64,000 bases of DNA. Source: Craterostigma plantagineum. Lineage: Eukaryota; Streptophyta; Magnoliopsida; Lamiales; Linderniaceae. Every line of letters begins with the position of its first letter. Within the stretch, counting starts at the first letter, position 1. Of the stretch, positions 32,795 to 49,012 are shown piece after piece. The notes beneath the pieces were generated by a model that saw only the letters and a list, made by a program, of their open reading frames with translations, made no database searches and was not told where the DNA came from. The translations under genes were made by a program, and so were the position numbers. The DNA is taken from positions 1 to 64,000 of the forward strand of contig JAPQWV010001654.1 in the NCBI GenBank assembly GCA_027422505.1. The letters are read 5' to 3'.

Positions 32795-33877
32795 ATGTCT
32801 CTGGTGGATTACTCATATTCTGACGAGGACGACGATGACGAATCTCAGCAAGTGAAGGCTTCGTCTCCGAAACGGCCTCGTTTTGAGGGCCCAGCTCAAA
32901 AACCCCATAACATGTCGGTACAGATTTTTTCCTCTTCGTTCTTTTAAGTTCGAGTTACTTAATCTTGTTTCTGAATCTCCTTTTCCTTCTCGATTAAGTT
33001 GTCAGATATGGGATCAAGTAGTTGTTTTATGTTCAATTCTCCCCTGGGAATTCGATGTTCTATCTGGGACAACACGTGGAAAATCCGAATGATATTTGTT
33101 GCTCAAGAAGCTTCTTGGACTTTGATCCTCAGCTTCGATTGGTTTAGGATTTTTCATTTGATAGTTTATCATAGCATCAGCTCCATTCACCGAATCCATT
33201 TTCTGCAGGTTACACTACAGTTGACTTGTATCGTAACGAATTGTCGATTCGTGCGTGATTAATCGATGGCAACAATACAAAAATCGAAAGCTTTCTTGTT
33301 TCTGTATGTTTAGTAAGAAAAAAAAATCTTTACTTTGTCTTTGATAGGTTTTCCGCAGACACCGCCCCACCTTCAAGGGATAAGAAAGTGACGATACCCG
33401 ATAATCCTTCGAAGCTAAATCTCCCCAATGCATCGGCCCTTTTGAACGCACCTTCAGCGTCCTCTAACCTATCCAACACTTCAGACCATGAGTCGAGAGT
33501 TGCAGCTGCAATGGCTGAAAGTGCTGCGAGAAAAAGAGAGTCGAATGTATTATCTGCTGATAATCATCGAAGTGGTAAAGTCCCAAAAGGGCGGATGATT
33601 CCTCACACGAAAAATGTTTCGGATGCTTCAGGCGGTCGTTTTGTTCCACCTCAGCTTGCTGGAAGGTGAGTGAGATGATTCATTTGGTTGGCTAAAGTAT
33701 ATTCACTGTAATAAGTTTCACCTCACTGCACAGAACAGTCTTTGATAAAATATATGTTTGATTAACTTACAATGTGGATTTCTTTCTTTTCTTTGTTTTT
33801 TGGGCAGGAGCAACGTTGTGACAGAGGACATAAGCAAGCTCTTTGTGAAGAAAAATGCTAATCCATCAACACAATAG
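32795..33877 (+). CDS. small conserved plant protein, function unknown
   Basis: Exon 1 starts MSLVDYSYSDEDDDDESQQ; exon 2 (about 33348-33665) includes DHESRVAAAMAESAARKR and GRMIPHTKNV; exon 3 (33808-33877) gives the ending RSNVVTEDISKLFVKKNANP. Exons 2 and 3 join in phase. The first junction is uncertain: the better donor (TCG|GTACAG, after 32917) leaves the frame off by one, whereas a weaker donor AT|GTCGGT after 32913 keeps it, giving 168 residues. The start and end motifs recall an uncharacterised family present across plants; probably nuclear from the basic/acidic patches. No function is assigned. Confidence 0.7.
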
Positions 33878-34036
33878 GGAAACTATTGAACCCTTTTGAG
33901 CTAGAAGCATATTTCATGTAGCAGAGCAGTTTTACATATTATGTATTGATCCATAACCTATAGACATACTATATATACAAATCTGCAACTTCATTCTGCA
34001 TCACTACATTTGTTTAGCTATTCACAGCAACTGCGA

Positions 34037-35856
34037 TTAATTTGGAAGTTGGGGCGGGGAATTTCTTTGAGTAAAGGGTTTGAGTCGAGATCTCAGCCAA
34101 TCCCATTTGGAAGACGTTGGGCCGCAGAATTGCACCTCGACTGATCTCCGCGACCCTTTTCGAACGAATTCCAACTCCTTTGTGACTTCAAGGTGTTCGT
34201 AGTCGACCAAGGGCAGAGAAAAAGAACCGTTCGACTCCAATTTTCTAATCCAACCCCGCAAAATATAGTTCACAACCTGACAAAAACGACATATGGGGCG
34301 TGAAATTTTTCTCTAAAATCACCGTATGTCGACAGAAAAAGCTATGCCCTTTTAACATTAATTACCTCAGGCACTTCGTCGTGAGGGCAATGGCCAGCAG
34401 GGTTTATAACGTAGTATGGGGCGTTTTGAATCTGTTTTTTCACTTGATGACCCCAGTAGGGAGTCACCCAAGGATCTTGTTTCCCATACATGAGGCAAAA
34501 CGGCGTATCATTCTCTTTACACCTGAGAAATCACAGTCATCAGCAACTTATATATATATGCTGTGATGTTTCCCTCAATTTTTCCCAAAAAATAAATTAT
34601 ACCTTTCTAATGCTTCTTTGAAGGAAATCTCTCCCCGTGGAGCAAACATAATCGAAGCCAAGGCAGCTGCGGCGGCGGGATGTTGAGTCGTCTCTACTAT
34701 GCGACAAAACACTTCATCCACGTCTGTAGTGTGGTCAGCGTAAACTTGCTTCAATATGTCAGCTATTGTTCTGGGATCACTTATCTTCATCCATCTAAGA
34801 ACCCCAAATCAATAATTTGGAAGAAGAAAAATGTCAAAGACCGTCACATCACAAACGGAGGTCCAGTTTTATTTCGCAATGTAAAACGAGGACTTACAGA
34901 GCTTGTATCAATTGTCTGGCAAAAGAAGGGAGTGGGAATTTTCCAGACCATGGGATGAGTTTGGACAAAGTTGGAGACCTCTCGGGATTAGGGAGAAGTC
35001 CCCAGAAAGGAGTGGCGTTGAGCAAAGTTATGCCTTTCACCAAATGAGGGTAATATGCTGCTAGATATACAGCTATGAAACCTCCAAGTGAGTTCCCCAC
35101 TAGATAAACTGGTTCTTTGATCACCTAAACATCAAAAAGAAAAAAAAACATCATATTGTTAAGACATTTAGATTAGTAGCTTACATAATGGAGGAATTTT
35201 TCATACATGAAGCTTCAAATTCAAGCAGCTACCTCTTCTATGAAATATCGAACTTGGTCCCTCCAAAGATCAACCGAATAAACCAATTCTTCTGCCCACG
35301 CTTCGCTTTCCTCTCCAAAGCCCCAAGAGGTATTGATCCCATCTAAAGCCTTTAACGTTGGATCTTCGCAAGGCAAAGACATCCCTTGACCGAGGAAATC
35401 TAAAGCCCATACCCTGTAATTTCTACCTAGATCTTCAAGTTGCTTCTTGTAATGGAAAGAGCCCACGCCAAAGCCAGGGAGGCAGAGAATGGTGGGAGAT
35501 TCTGAATTTTCGAGACCTGCTACTTCGTAATAGACGTGGATCTTGGGTTTCCATTCCCAGAAACCGCTGCCTATCGCAGCTACGTTATCTCCTCTTTGCT
35601 TGTCTGGTAAACCAGGGATCAAGACTTTAGGTATCGAATTGGATTTAACGCCCTCGATTGTTCGGCCATCTTCATCGGTGAGTACATAGGATTTGTTTTG
35701 GCTTATCGAGCAAGATATCAAAGGATACAATCTGCTTTGCCTGTGCCTGCTATTGAATCTTGTAGTGTACAGAGACTGCCTTCGATTCTCGGGATATGAT
35801 TCCTTTCGTGTATTATATGCGAAGCTGCAAGCGTTATGGCATGAAATAATTTCCAT
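34037..35856 (-). CDS. PPH: pheophytinase (alpha/beta hydrolase)
   Basis: Five exons fit in phase: 35856-35233, 35124-34898, 34794-34603, 34522-34366, 34276-34037; 479 residues. A Ser/Arg-rich, acid-poor N-terminus (about 50 residues) fits a plastid transit peptide. The hydrolase core has LCLPGFGVGSFHY, LDFLGQGMSLP, the nucleophile elbow GNSLGG, LLNATPFWG, TQHPAAAAALASIM, the Asp-bearing MYGKQDPWV and the His-bearing AGHCPHDEVPEV. The catalytic triad is therefore complete. Pheophytinase removes phytol from pheophytin a during leaf senescence chlorophyll breakdown. Length and exon number agree with the Arabidopsis gene as I remember it. A PPH paralogue remains possible. Confidence 0.9.
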
Positions 35857-36560
35857 CGGCGACGAACGAACGGTAGCAATCTGTCGAGAAGAGTAAATAA
35901 TGAGAATTTAGTCATATCATTCTCAGTATACAGGTACATGAAATAGAAAGGTCACACTGCCGATATACCATATAACATAAAATCTGTAAGAGTTGCCTCA
36001 CTACCAAATTACTGATTCTTACAGGTTAAGCACAACAAAGATTCTCAGGATTTAGAGGTGCTATGCCCAGACAAAGGTACTACGGATTAAAAAGGCTTAA
36101 TTATTAGTCATCAATTTGAAGATAAGAGTTTAAGCTCTTGGTTTTCTGATGATGATGTACGGAAGCTTATCCCTCATTAACATGGTGGTGAGTGCCGAAA
36201 CATAGAAAATACACCCACAGCTATTAACATAACTCCATCCAAGAACAAATTAATTATCAATCGAACATAGACTCACAAAAATCTCACCTTTGAGCTAAAT
36301 CCCAGGAGGGTTTTAGGTGAAAACTCCGAATTCCAAGCTTACAGGAGAAAAAGAAACCGACTTTTAAGATAAACTTTCTGGGACCGACGTAAGCTTCTTT
36401 GGCGATAGATAAATTATTGATTGCAGAATACCAAGAAAATATGTTGTCGCAGCTGTTATAAACTGAGTTTTCTGGAAAATGAGAAAAGGAAAAAAAGAAA
36501 GGGTTAAGTGCACGCAATGTTCTTTGTTTTGCCAAGCAAGCGAACGTCGTATGGGGGACC
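35857..36560. other. upstream region of pheophytinase, no gene seen
   Basis: AT-rich, short ORFs only. Expected to hold the leader and promoter of the minus-strand pheophytinase gene; no confident TATA box was chosen. Confidence 0.5.
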
Positions 36561-36748
36561 ATCCACGACGAAATTGGAGAATTTTAATTACAACGTGTTT
36601 CCAGTACATATTTTCACTTGTATGACATCGACACCACATATTTTCATAATTGTACATCATGATCCTCAGAAATCACATATTGCCCCAATACTTAACCGAG
36701 TTAGCCTTGTAATTATGCAAAGCTGGCAACATAACGTGTATTCAATCG

Positions 36749-37026
36749 AAGGCTCTGACCTCGTAAACTGTTGCGGTGGAATTTGTCATGTAATAATATC
36801 ATCTTTCTGTAGAAAGGCTCAATTCAACTAACTTTCAACCAGAAAAATTGAGCGAAGGTGTGGCTTATGTATGCTCTTACAACGGTTGAAGGCTCTGATC
36901 TCGTAAACTGTTGCGGTGGAATTTGTCATGTAATAATATCATCTTTCTGTAGAAAGCTCAATTCAACTAACTTTCAACCAGAAAATTGAGCGAAGGTGTG
37001 GCTTGTGTATGCTCTTACAACGGTTG
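36749..37026. repeat. 140-bp tandem duplication
   Basis: The string AACTGTTGCGGTGGAATTTG and flanking sequence occurs twice with a 140-bp period; the units differ by about five changes, including single-base length differences in A and G runs. Confidence 0.95.
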
Positions 37027-37274
37027 TTATATGTCGAATAATGGCGATTATGATCTAAATGTGGATCTGCGATCAATCTCACAATCATGTATCAAAACCC
37101 GAAGAAAAAGTTAAAATTTGCAGGAGAAACAGATAAAGAATGGGGACAAACTAGAGTTCTGAAAATCTCAAGAATTTCCATTTGGTGTTCCTCTGAAACA
37201 TTTGTATTTGTTGAATCATAACCACTAGTACTAGACTTAACCCAGAGAATGAATATCTCTATGTATAAAACCCT

Positions 37275-37332
37275 CCTCCTTCACCCGGGCTTGGGACCGG
37301 CTGTGTGCTCGCTCACACAGGCGGAGTTAAAA
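37275..37332. repeat. GC-rich hairpin motif
   Basis: CACCCGGGCTTGGGACCGGC is followed by CTGTGTG CTCGCT CACACAG, a 7-bp perfect stem with a 6-nt loop, then GCGGAGTT. It stands out from AT-rich surroundings. I have a memory of similar GGTCCCAAGCCCGG strings dispersed in plant genomes next to retroelement remains, but cannot name the family. Confidence 0.4.
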
Positions 37333-37499
37333 ACTTTTTTTTTTCGGGATAATCGACACAGAACTAAGAAACGTTAATGAGACGAACGCATGCGTGCGAC
37401 GCTGTAATTACAACTAAGATCAAACAAGTTCAATGAGTTAGGGATAGGATAGCCAATCATAAGCTATGTAAGGCATACCAATTTGGAAACCTTACGACA

Positions 37500-37815
37500 C
37501 ACACCAAATTAGTGTTAATGATATCAAGTTTCTGAACCTATGCCAAACAACTACGTGGGTGGGATAATCAAGACCTGGAACTTTCAGCGAATCAAGGAAG
37601 TCTACATTGAACTACGATTTCTTGAATTGGTAAAAGACGTCATTTAAAAATATACACACACCAAATTAGTGTTAATGATATCAAGTTTCTGAACCTATGC
37701 CAAACAACTACGTGGGTGGGATAATCAAGACCTGGAACTTTCAGCGAATCAAGGAAGTCTACACTGAACTACGATTTCTTGAATTGGTAAAAGACGTCAT
37801 TTAAAAATATACAAA
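37500..37815. repeat. 157-bp tandem duplication
   Basis: ACACCAAATTAGTGTTAATG and about 137 further bases recur at a 157-bp step (37504 and 37661); only one or two differences seen (e.g. CATTGAAC/CACTGAAC). Confidence 0.96.
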
Positions 37816-40800
37816 CCTATAGGAAGAATCGGAATAGAAGTGGCATTTAGAAATACTACCTAGCAAAATCTAAAGGCAGAACAAAACCAACAGGTATAGC
37901 TCAATAAGTTTAAGACAGAACTTGAACTTGAATTGCTGTGACAGTAACAAACAAGTTACATGAGCATAACAGAGGACAGTCAACATAATGCAATCAAATA
38001 AACTTAAAAAGTGCGGGTCCAACCAATCAACTTCAGATCATAATATTGCAGAAGTACCCCCCACAAAACACTGAAACTTCACAGCTCGCAAGCACTATGC
38101 ATATACCAGTGAAACAAGCTTCGACACCCAATTTTTAGACTTCATATAGCTTCAGAATCCCAAGAACAAACTAATATCCATCATGCTACTCCAAAAGATA
38201 AATCCAGTGGACATAACCCCTTTTGCAGATAAAAAAACGACATGCAAAGACGCACCTCAGAGTGATGCTGCTTAGGATACACGTTCCAGCGACAAACACA
38301 ACCAGCTGATAAAAGATGTAGATGATGAACCATGGGAAATGTGTATCGATTAAAATGGAAACAACCTTCATCTGGTGATACCAAACATCTAACCAAGAAT
38401 GCCAATTATCTGTCATAAGAACCATGCCTCGAACATACGGGTATCTCTTCAACACCGATAAGTGAAAAAGAAATCATTATCCAGGAAAATACATAGTAGA
38501 GGGAATTGAAAACCATCACAAAGTTCATGTTGTCATCTCCAGTTATGAACCAATAAATCATCAAAAAGTTTCAGCAGATAAGTGACCGAGTCAACCAGAC
38601 AGAATGGATGAGAAGGAGTGGGTGACAATTGGAGAAAAGCAACCACCAAAATCCAATGAACGAACCAATCTGCTGCTAATCGAAGGGAAACAAAACCACC
38701 ACACGATTAGAAAGAACAAATCCAAAACCATGATGATGGCAAGTACTCCAATATTAGTGAAAAATTTACTTCACACCCCCCAACTCTTGACAGGACACTA
38801 AACAAAAACCAGTGGATGTATTATGCGAAAAATCCCCGAATCCAAGAATTAATCTGTTGAAACTGCATCAAGGCATCAAACGCACAGTCCTTATCTTAAG
38901 AGCCATATATTAGCAGCCAACTCGTACAACATAAGCATATGAATAGGGTATCGAAGCAGAAATAAGAGAAAGTGTCGGTGATCATAAACCAGTTGGAAGG
39001 TTTGGAAGAAGAGAAAAGCAGCACCCCACACTCAATTCCGTTACCTGATAGTAATAATGAGCCAAGGCAAAATATATGCAATTATACTTAAACAAAGATA
39101 CTTGAAGTTTGCTAGGTACTTGAACTGAACTTGCATAAAAATACTTCTTCCACATACAGGTCTCAACTATCGTTCACAATGCTGATAACAAGACTTAACA
39201 GGAACCTGATCAACAACGTATCAGAGGACCAAAAAGATAACAGATCTCAAGTTGAAACAGAACAAAAGGACCACATCCAGAATTCTTTGAAGGCCATTTG
39301 GACAAACAAACTAAAAGCAGATGCAATGGATTGAGCACGGTTAAGCGAAGCACGTAGTACAAGAAAACAAATATGAGTATAAACCTCTTCTAAATACCCA
39401 GCTACCAGAATGGAAGCCTACTTAGCGTGTACATTAAGAATTCTCTGAATCACAAACGTTTTGAAATTGCTAGAATCTGCGGGCACACAACGAGCAATCA
39501 AGAAAGTTCTCCATAGCATAGCCAAGTGCATCGTCAAGAAAAAGCAATGGAAGAGGTTACCAAGAGGAGTAGATCAAAGAAACAAACGCGTTGAACCACA
39601 AACAATTGCTGTAGAAGTAAGGGAGAAGAGCAAATCACCAGACTTCCTAAAATCAATGAACAAGCAAAGACCATTCACCAATTCAGATCCCAACTCTTCT
39701 GGACAATAGAAGAATCTCAACATTAAAGACTTCAGATAATGCTAAAATCTCTGAATCAGCGCTAAATAAGTTTAACCATACCACGAATCTGTAGCATACA
39801 TACAAAGTTTCCTGAAGCAAAAAAGTTCGCTACATCCCTCAAACCCGCAGCAAAAACAAAGCCAGTGTCTAAAATATGCTAAATGCCCAATTGAGGAAGC
39901 TTTGCGTATAAGTAGAAAATAATTAAGGTGGAGGGAAAAATGAAAATCTCTTCAAAATATTAGTAGACTCATACCAGAAAGAAGGGCTAAAACACGAAGT
40001 GCATAACTTTAAACTATCTCATCACTGTTGCTCTCCAAGCTGCTGACCTTGACTACTAACAGATACCAACTTTGAATTTCAATGTGAACCGTCTTGCCTT
40101 CAGAACAAATCATGACTTGAGAATAATAACAACCCACGAGGAAAATCCACGAAATTAAGAAAAGACTGACAAGAAGGCAAACCTCACGGCACGGTGCACA
40201 GGTTGGATATAAAATATGAAGTTCCAAGGATAGTGGGTCACAAAAAGTTAGCTATACAAGAATTCAGAATTGAAGTTGGAAGTTAATAACCAGAATTGCA
40301 AACATCATCGATTCCAAGAAATAATGAACTTCAACTCTGGGGGGAACTACACAGACCATAAAATTCCTGCAAACCCTCAGAACCAGAACCAAATGCAACA
40401 GACACAATAGTCAATATATAGTGATTGATTCTTAATCTTACATAAAACATCCTGCATTAGCTTACTAAACTCCGATACTCCAGAAAGCACCTATATAATA
40501 GAAGCATATGGCCGAGAAGCTGAATAATTAACCGGTAAATGGACAACAATGAAAATTAGGCGGCAATGGAATGATCCTTCAAGCAAAAAATACATTAGTA
40601 TGAATCAATACGTCAACCCAGCAAATTAAAAAGAACTGACTACGCAAATGAAAAACATATAAAACAGATACTGAATTTTAAAAGCCACGCCGGGGAACTG
40701 TTTCTTTTTTCACAGAACAGGTAAAAGAACTTCTGCATAAAAAATGAACCATCAAACAAGTTTTCACAAGAAGAAACTGATTATTATAAATTTAAGGAAT

Positions 40801-41559
40801 CGATTGTTGATGAAGCTATAAAGAAAATTTTTACACCCAAATAACTTATCTCAAGAAAGCCGCTCAATCACTTCCTATATTAACACTGCAATGTAAAAGG
40901 AAAAATCAAATAAAATGGGAAAAAGGTGATGATTGATGCCAGAAGATAAAGAGAGAAACATCCTTCAACCAAACCGTCCCAAATATTTTCCCGGAACACC
41001 ATGAGTCAAAGAAAATGCCTTGCAACCGTATGCCTTGTCTGAGATAAAACAAATTATCATCTCTATTATATTTACACCATGTTCTAACTGAAACCTATTA
41101 AACATGCAACGTAAATAGATGAAACTCCCCAAGGCATCTCGGTAGCACATAATCATGGAATGGACCCCACAAGGAACCTTCAAAAAAATGTATCCTTGCA
41201 CGGTAAGAAAAACCGTCATGGGCGGCAATGAGAAAATAAACATCGAGAAGACAACATCACATAGCTACCGACAACATAACAGAATAAGAACCGGCTCGTC
41301 ATGCTTCGTAAAGATTCCTAGCTATCTCAATCATGAAGAATCGGGCGGAATAAGCTGCACAACCAAACAAAAACTTCAAAGACCGGCCTTCAAAAGACGA
41401 AGAGAATCACAATTAAGATGAACCCTAGACAAGAAAGCAAACGACTGAAACAAACAACAGGCCAGATAAGGCGACAGGCGGTTGATTTCACATCAGCAAA
41501 AGAGGCAGAAACAAATCTCCAATAAAAGACATCTTCTCACAAAATCGTCACGAATCCCA

Positions 41560-41670
41560 TCACAGCGCCACTGAGAACAGAAGATCGATCATAAAGAAGA
41601 CGAAAATCACAAAAGGCCACAAAATAGCAGAACGATAATTGGCACGAAACAGATCCTTCACCGATGACAT
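41560..41670 (-). CDS. possible 36-residue single-pass membrane microprotein
   Basis: ATG at 41670 opens MSSVKDLFRANYRSAILWPF and continues with FVIFVFFMIDLLFSVAL to a stop at 41560. A basic, polar N-terminus is followed by one long hydrophobic segment, a plausible tail-anchored or signal-anchor layout. It sits at the 5' end of the long T-rich minus-strand tract, where a first exon would be expected. Too short for statistical support; no family recognised. It may equally be a chance ORF or the first exon of an unrecognised gene. Confidence 0.35.
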   Translation of the reverse strand: MSSVKDLFRANYRSAILWPFVIFVFFMIDLLFSVAL

Positions 41671-42525
41671 ATTCAATCAACCGAAATTCGTCGTCTAGGA
41701 ATAGCTTACAACAGACGAACAGGTCGGAATTGTCTGATATCGTGAAAGGGGCGGCTATTTAAGGAAATCGATTGATATTGGACGGCCGAGATTAAGTCAA
41801 TCGAGCGGCGATAGAAAAGGATCATACGCGTAAAGATTGTCGGTGCTTAGACAGCACGCCATTTACGGCCACGGATTTCTAATCATAATTAATCAACAAT
41901 TATTACCTTTTCTTTATTTAATTAGGACTTTTCAACACCAATCTTCTCTTGTGGTCAACGTAGTGGTATGGTATATAATTATTCCTCAGAAATAATTTTT
42001 TCATGTCTAACACAGACTTTTCCACAGCAGTATATCGTACCAAAAATTTTCGGGCTACTAATCCTTAGTTTTTTCCCTTTCATTACGAAATAAGGTTTGT
42101 TATCAACAAAACAGCTTATTTCGCGATTTATTAAAATGAAGTACGTAATAACCCATTGGACCTATTTTGAAACCAATAGATTTGGGCTTTCGACCTACTT
42201 TAATAATTGAGAAAATAAACGAAACGCTTGAAAAAGCCAAAATTCTGGTAATCTTCTCAATACATCTACGGTAAGGAAGGCAACAATGTTTTCTGTATTT
42301 ATCAACAACCAGGAAAATGATGAACACTTCTTCATGCTTCGTGTTAAGGGGCAACTGTTATCCTCATTACATCAGCGATGCTGATTTCCGCAGTAGCTAA
42401 ACCGAAAGTACTAAGAAAAGCATTTCTCACAAGCAGATAAAAGCTAGTAATAAGAGAAGCAACTCTCAAACCAACGATAAAATTAGCCATATACAAAACC
42501 AAATAGAATTCGCTCGTGCTTTTAC
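41671..42525. other. intergenic between GFAT 3' end and the 41.67-kb promoter-like region
   Basis: No gene seen. The right part is the GFAT 3' UTR; the left part (41730-41860) is less AT-rich and may be promoter of the minus-strand tract. Confidence 0.5.
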
Positions 42526-46181
<3,656 letters not shown>

Positions 46182-46464
46182 ACTCGATTCTCCTCAATTA
46201 TCAGGCTTCGATTTTGATCTGTGAATTTCCCGTTTGCCCGAAGATTTTGTTCTTGTAAAAGGCATTGACTTTGACTTTTCAGCTGGCTTGGTTTGTTGAC
46301 GCGGGAAACTACATATTTAACCAACATCTTTCTGGAATTATAAATGGAACCCCTCAAACTTATCCAACTTGAACGTCTGGTATTATAATTTTAGTCCAAT
46401 AGTTAAAATTAAACTCCCTCAATCTTTCCAAGAGCTAAAAGTTTTAAGTTTGGGGCTTTTTCAA

Positions 46465-46815
46465 TTCAGGGCCCATTCAATTAAAATTTAGTTAAGGCCC
46501 TGTCAGAAAAAAAGTAAATAGGTTTAAGGACTCGATTTCTGCATACCACTTCATCGTTCTGCAGTACCACATCTTTGTTTTGCAGTACCACTAATTTGTT
46601 ATAGTACCACTTAACTGTTCTGCAGTAGCGCTTCGTTTGTTCTGTAGTACCGCTTTATTTTTATGCGGTCAAAATAAAGTGGTACTGCAGAACAAACGAA
46701 ATGTGGTACTACAGAACGATGAGTGGTATGCAGAAATCGGGTCATTTAAACTAATTGTTTTTTTCTGACAGGGCTTAAACTCGATTTTAAAACTTCGTTG
46801 GGCCTGAATCATAAT
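46465..46815. mobile_element. foldback (palindromic) element, about 350 bp
   Basis: Long imperfect inverted repeat. Left arm GGCCCTGTCAGAAAAAAAGT...GATTTCTGCATACCACT at 46497-46550 pairs with the reverse complement of 46722-46773. Outer sequence (TTCAGGGCCCA left, TGGGCCTGAAT right) extends the arms. The loop carries several CTGCAGTACCAC motifs on one strand and their complement on the other. No ORF. Target-site duplication not identified. Lies between the GFAT promoter and the response-regulator 3' end. Confidence 0.85.
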
Positions 46816-47160
46816 TAACTCAAGTTTTAATAAATCAACTCAATTTTGGATTTCGTTGTGTAAACATTAAGTTGCTAAAAAGTACAGGGACCATACGTGA
46901 AATTATCCAGAATAGGATGGGAAGGTTCATCAATATCTTTTCGGTCAACTTCTTTTGGTTCATCAATTTGAATTGGAATTCGCACGAGCTAAAATTGATT
47001 GATCGTAATAATTCACATCATAATCAAACTCATTCTAGCAGCCTCGTTTACAGCCAAAAAAAAAAAAAACTTTTTTACAGCATTTAACTGGAAATTAAAA
47101 GAGAAGGATCGTTCTTGATTTCTTATGTAGCTTTTCCGGCGATTTTTGATCGGAGTTAAG
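46816..47160. other. intergenic, response-regulator 3' side
   Basis: AT-rich with a poly-A run at about 47059; nothing coding. Includes the 3' UTR of the response regulator. Confidence 0.5.
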
Positions 47161-49012
47161 TCATTCCTCATCAGTGTCAAACCCAATTCCGTCCAATCCG
47201 AGGTAGTGCTCCACCGATTGGGGCGCTTCGACCTGACATTTTCCGATGTAAGAAAATTACAGTCATAAAAATTAAGTTATAAAGGAAAGAACTTTCACCT
47301 GGGAAAGAAGTCGACTCATCTCATCATCTTCGTCGCCACCAAAGTAGTAGCCATTCTCAAATCCAATATGGGTATGATCTGCCACCGTCGCAATCCCATC
47401 TCCGGCCAGAGATGACGGCGGCGGCGTCGTCAGTTGCTGAGGAGCAGAAGCTTCCGAACTCGGAGGAACGACCAAACTCTGCAGATTATTGGGTTCACTG
47501 CTAAACCCATCGTTGTTAGGGATTATAAAACCATTGCTCGTATTCGCCGCTTCAAAGTTGATCGAACCCATCCCATAATTGCTGTTATTACCAGGCGCGG
47601 CAAAGGTACTAATAGGAGAAGCCATTGAAGGAGACAAGAAATGAGTTAAAATGCGGTTATGTCCAATTTGGTTCAAGATTTGAGCCCTAGGCCGACCAAT
47701 CATCGGCGGCGCTACAAAGCTGTTTTGGCTCAAATTATTGCGTCGATCGACTTGGAAACTGTTTGCAAGATTGAGGTTGTTATTCCCAGCGCCAAGTGTT
47801 GAAGATTGTCCGAAGGTCGCCGTCGTCGTCCCAAAGAAGGGCATATGAGGAGCAGATGTTAGAAACTCCGATCCGTACGATGACGAACTTGGATGTACAA
47901 AATAAGGTATGCCCGAAACATTTCCGTACTGTTGTCCTTGCTCTGTGGCTAGCTTTCGCAGGTAGATACGGTACTTCTGAGATATCATACAACGAAAGAA
48001 AAAAGGTTAGCTTTTTCTTCAAACAACACATGAGAAAACCCTAAAAAAAAAGAGGGCCTTTAGAACCTGAAGGTGGCTCGCAACGTTCTCTCTTACAAGC
48101 CCTGGGACGTTCATCTTCTCTAAAATCTTCTTAGGCACAGCTTCTGCAATTTTCCCAGGATTTCAATCAAACAACAGTTAGATCGAAAGAACGATTAGCA
48201 GAAATCGAATCGAACTATATATATAATGCTTACTATCGATCCCAAGGTCGTTTACGGCCCTGACGAACTTCATATGTAGCTCGATAGACCATACGACCCT
48301 CGGCTTCTTCTTAGCAGAAGAAGAAGCCTTGTTTTCTTCTTGATCTTCATCTTCTTCGTCTGCCCTCCTTTTCCTAACAGTAATAGTGTCTCTAGGATAC
48401 TCTACGTCTCCGCCCGAAGAACTGCCCGACCTGCCCGAACGCTCGTTTTTTTCGAGCCCCTTCTTCCTCGCAACGTGCTGCCATATTGTCTTTACATTCT
48501 CCATCCGTATGGGCTTTATGAGGTAATCGCACGCCCCGTGCCTTACGCCCTTCATTACAACGCTTTGGCTATCATCAGCAGACATCACTGAACAACAAAC
48601 ACAACATTATTAGACACATCTTTCTTAGCTTTCGAACGATCGAATTAGGGTTTACTACTGAACTGATGACGGGCAGATCCATTTCGAGGCCGACACTTTC
48701 GAGGAGGGCAAAACCGTCCATGTCTGGCATGTGAACGTCGCTCATTACGAGGTCGAAATTGTCCTTGTGCTCCCTCAGAAGCTTCACTGCAGCGCCAGCT
48801 TGGCTGCATTTCGTCACTGCGAAAACGGGTTATTTACGTCTTTTTCGAAGCGAGGAAGAGCTTGAATTATTATTACCTTGATAACGGCATGTCTGAAGCA
48901 TCTTCTCCAGTATCTTGAGGCAAGTAGCATCGTCGTCGACTATGAGCACTCTCAGACCGACTGGGAAATCGTCGAAATTGCCCGAGCTTATTATAGGCGC
49001 TGTTGTGTTCAT
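47161..49012 (-). CDS. type-B cytokinin response regulator (receiver plus GARP/MYB-like DNA-binding domain)
   Basis: Six exons fit in phase: 49012-48877, 48816-48664, 48587-48234, 48143-48067, 47976-47299, 47232-47161; 489 residues. The receiver domain (about 20-140) has VLIVDDD, the phospho-acceptor Asp in [11 protein letters not shown] (Asp72) and the Lys in DYLIKPIR. After an acidic/Ser linker with [18 protein letters not shown] sequence comes the GARP domain: [55 protein letters not shown]. The C-terminal half is Asn/Ser/Pro-rich, ending FDTDEE. Phosphorelay from cytokinin receptors via HPts to Asp72 activates this nuclear factor, which induces type-A ARRs. Subgroup (ARR1/2/10/12-like) not resolved. 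Confidence 0.93.

Larger units (their letters stand above)
36561..41559 (-). other. 5-kb tract without convincing coding exons (possible non-coding transcript)
   Basis: Over about 5 kb neither strand shows an exon with family resemblance. The plus strand is A/purine-rich and the minus strand T-rich, as in introns or UTRs of a minus-strand transcription unit that would start near 41.7 kb. It contains two tandem duplications (36749 and 37500) and a GC-rich hairpin motif (37275). Open frames of 60-90 codons here look random. Transcription is inference from composition only. Confidence 0.4.

Noticed and set aside
38181..38455. hydrophobic minus-strand ORFs near 38.2-38.5 kb
   Set aside because: T-rich DNA encodes hydrophobic residues by chance; no conserved motif or splice partner.
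38604..38801. plus-strand 65-codon ORF in the coding-poor tract
   Set aside because: Low-complexity polar sequence from A-rich DNA, no recognisable family.
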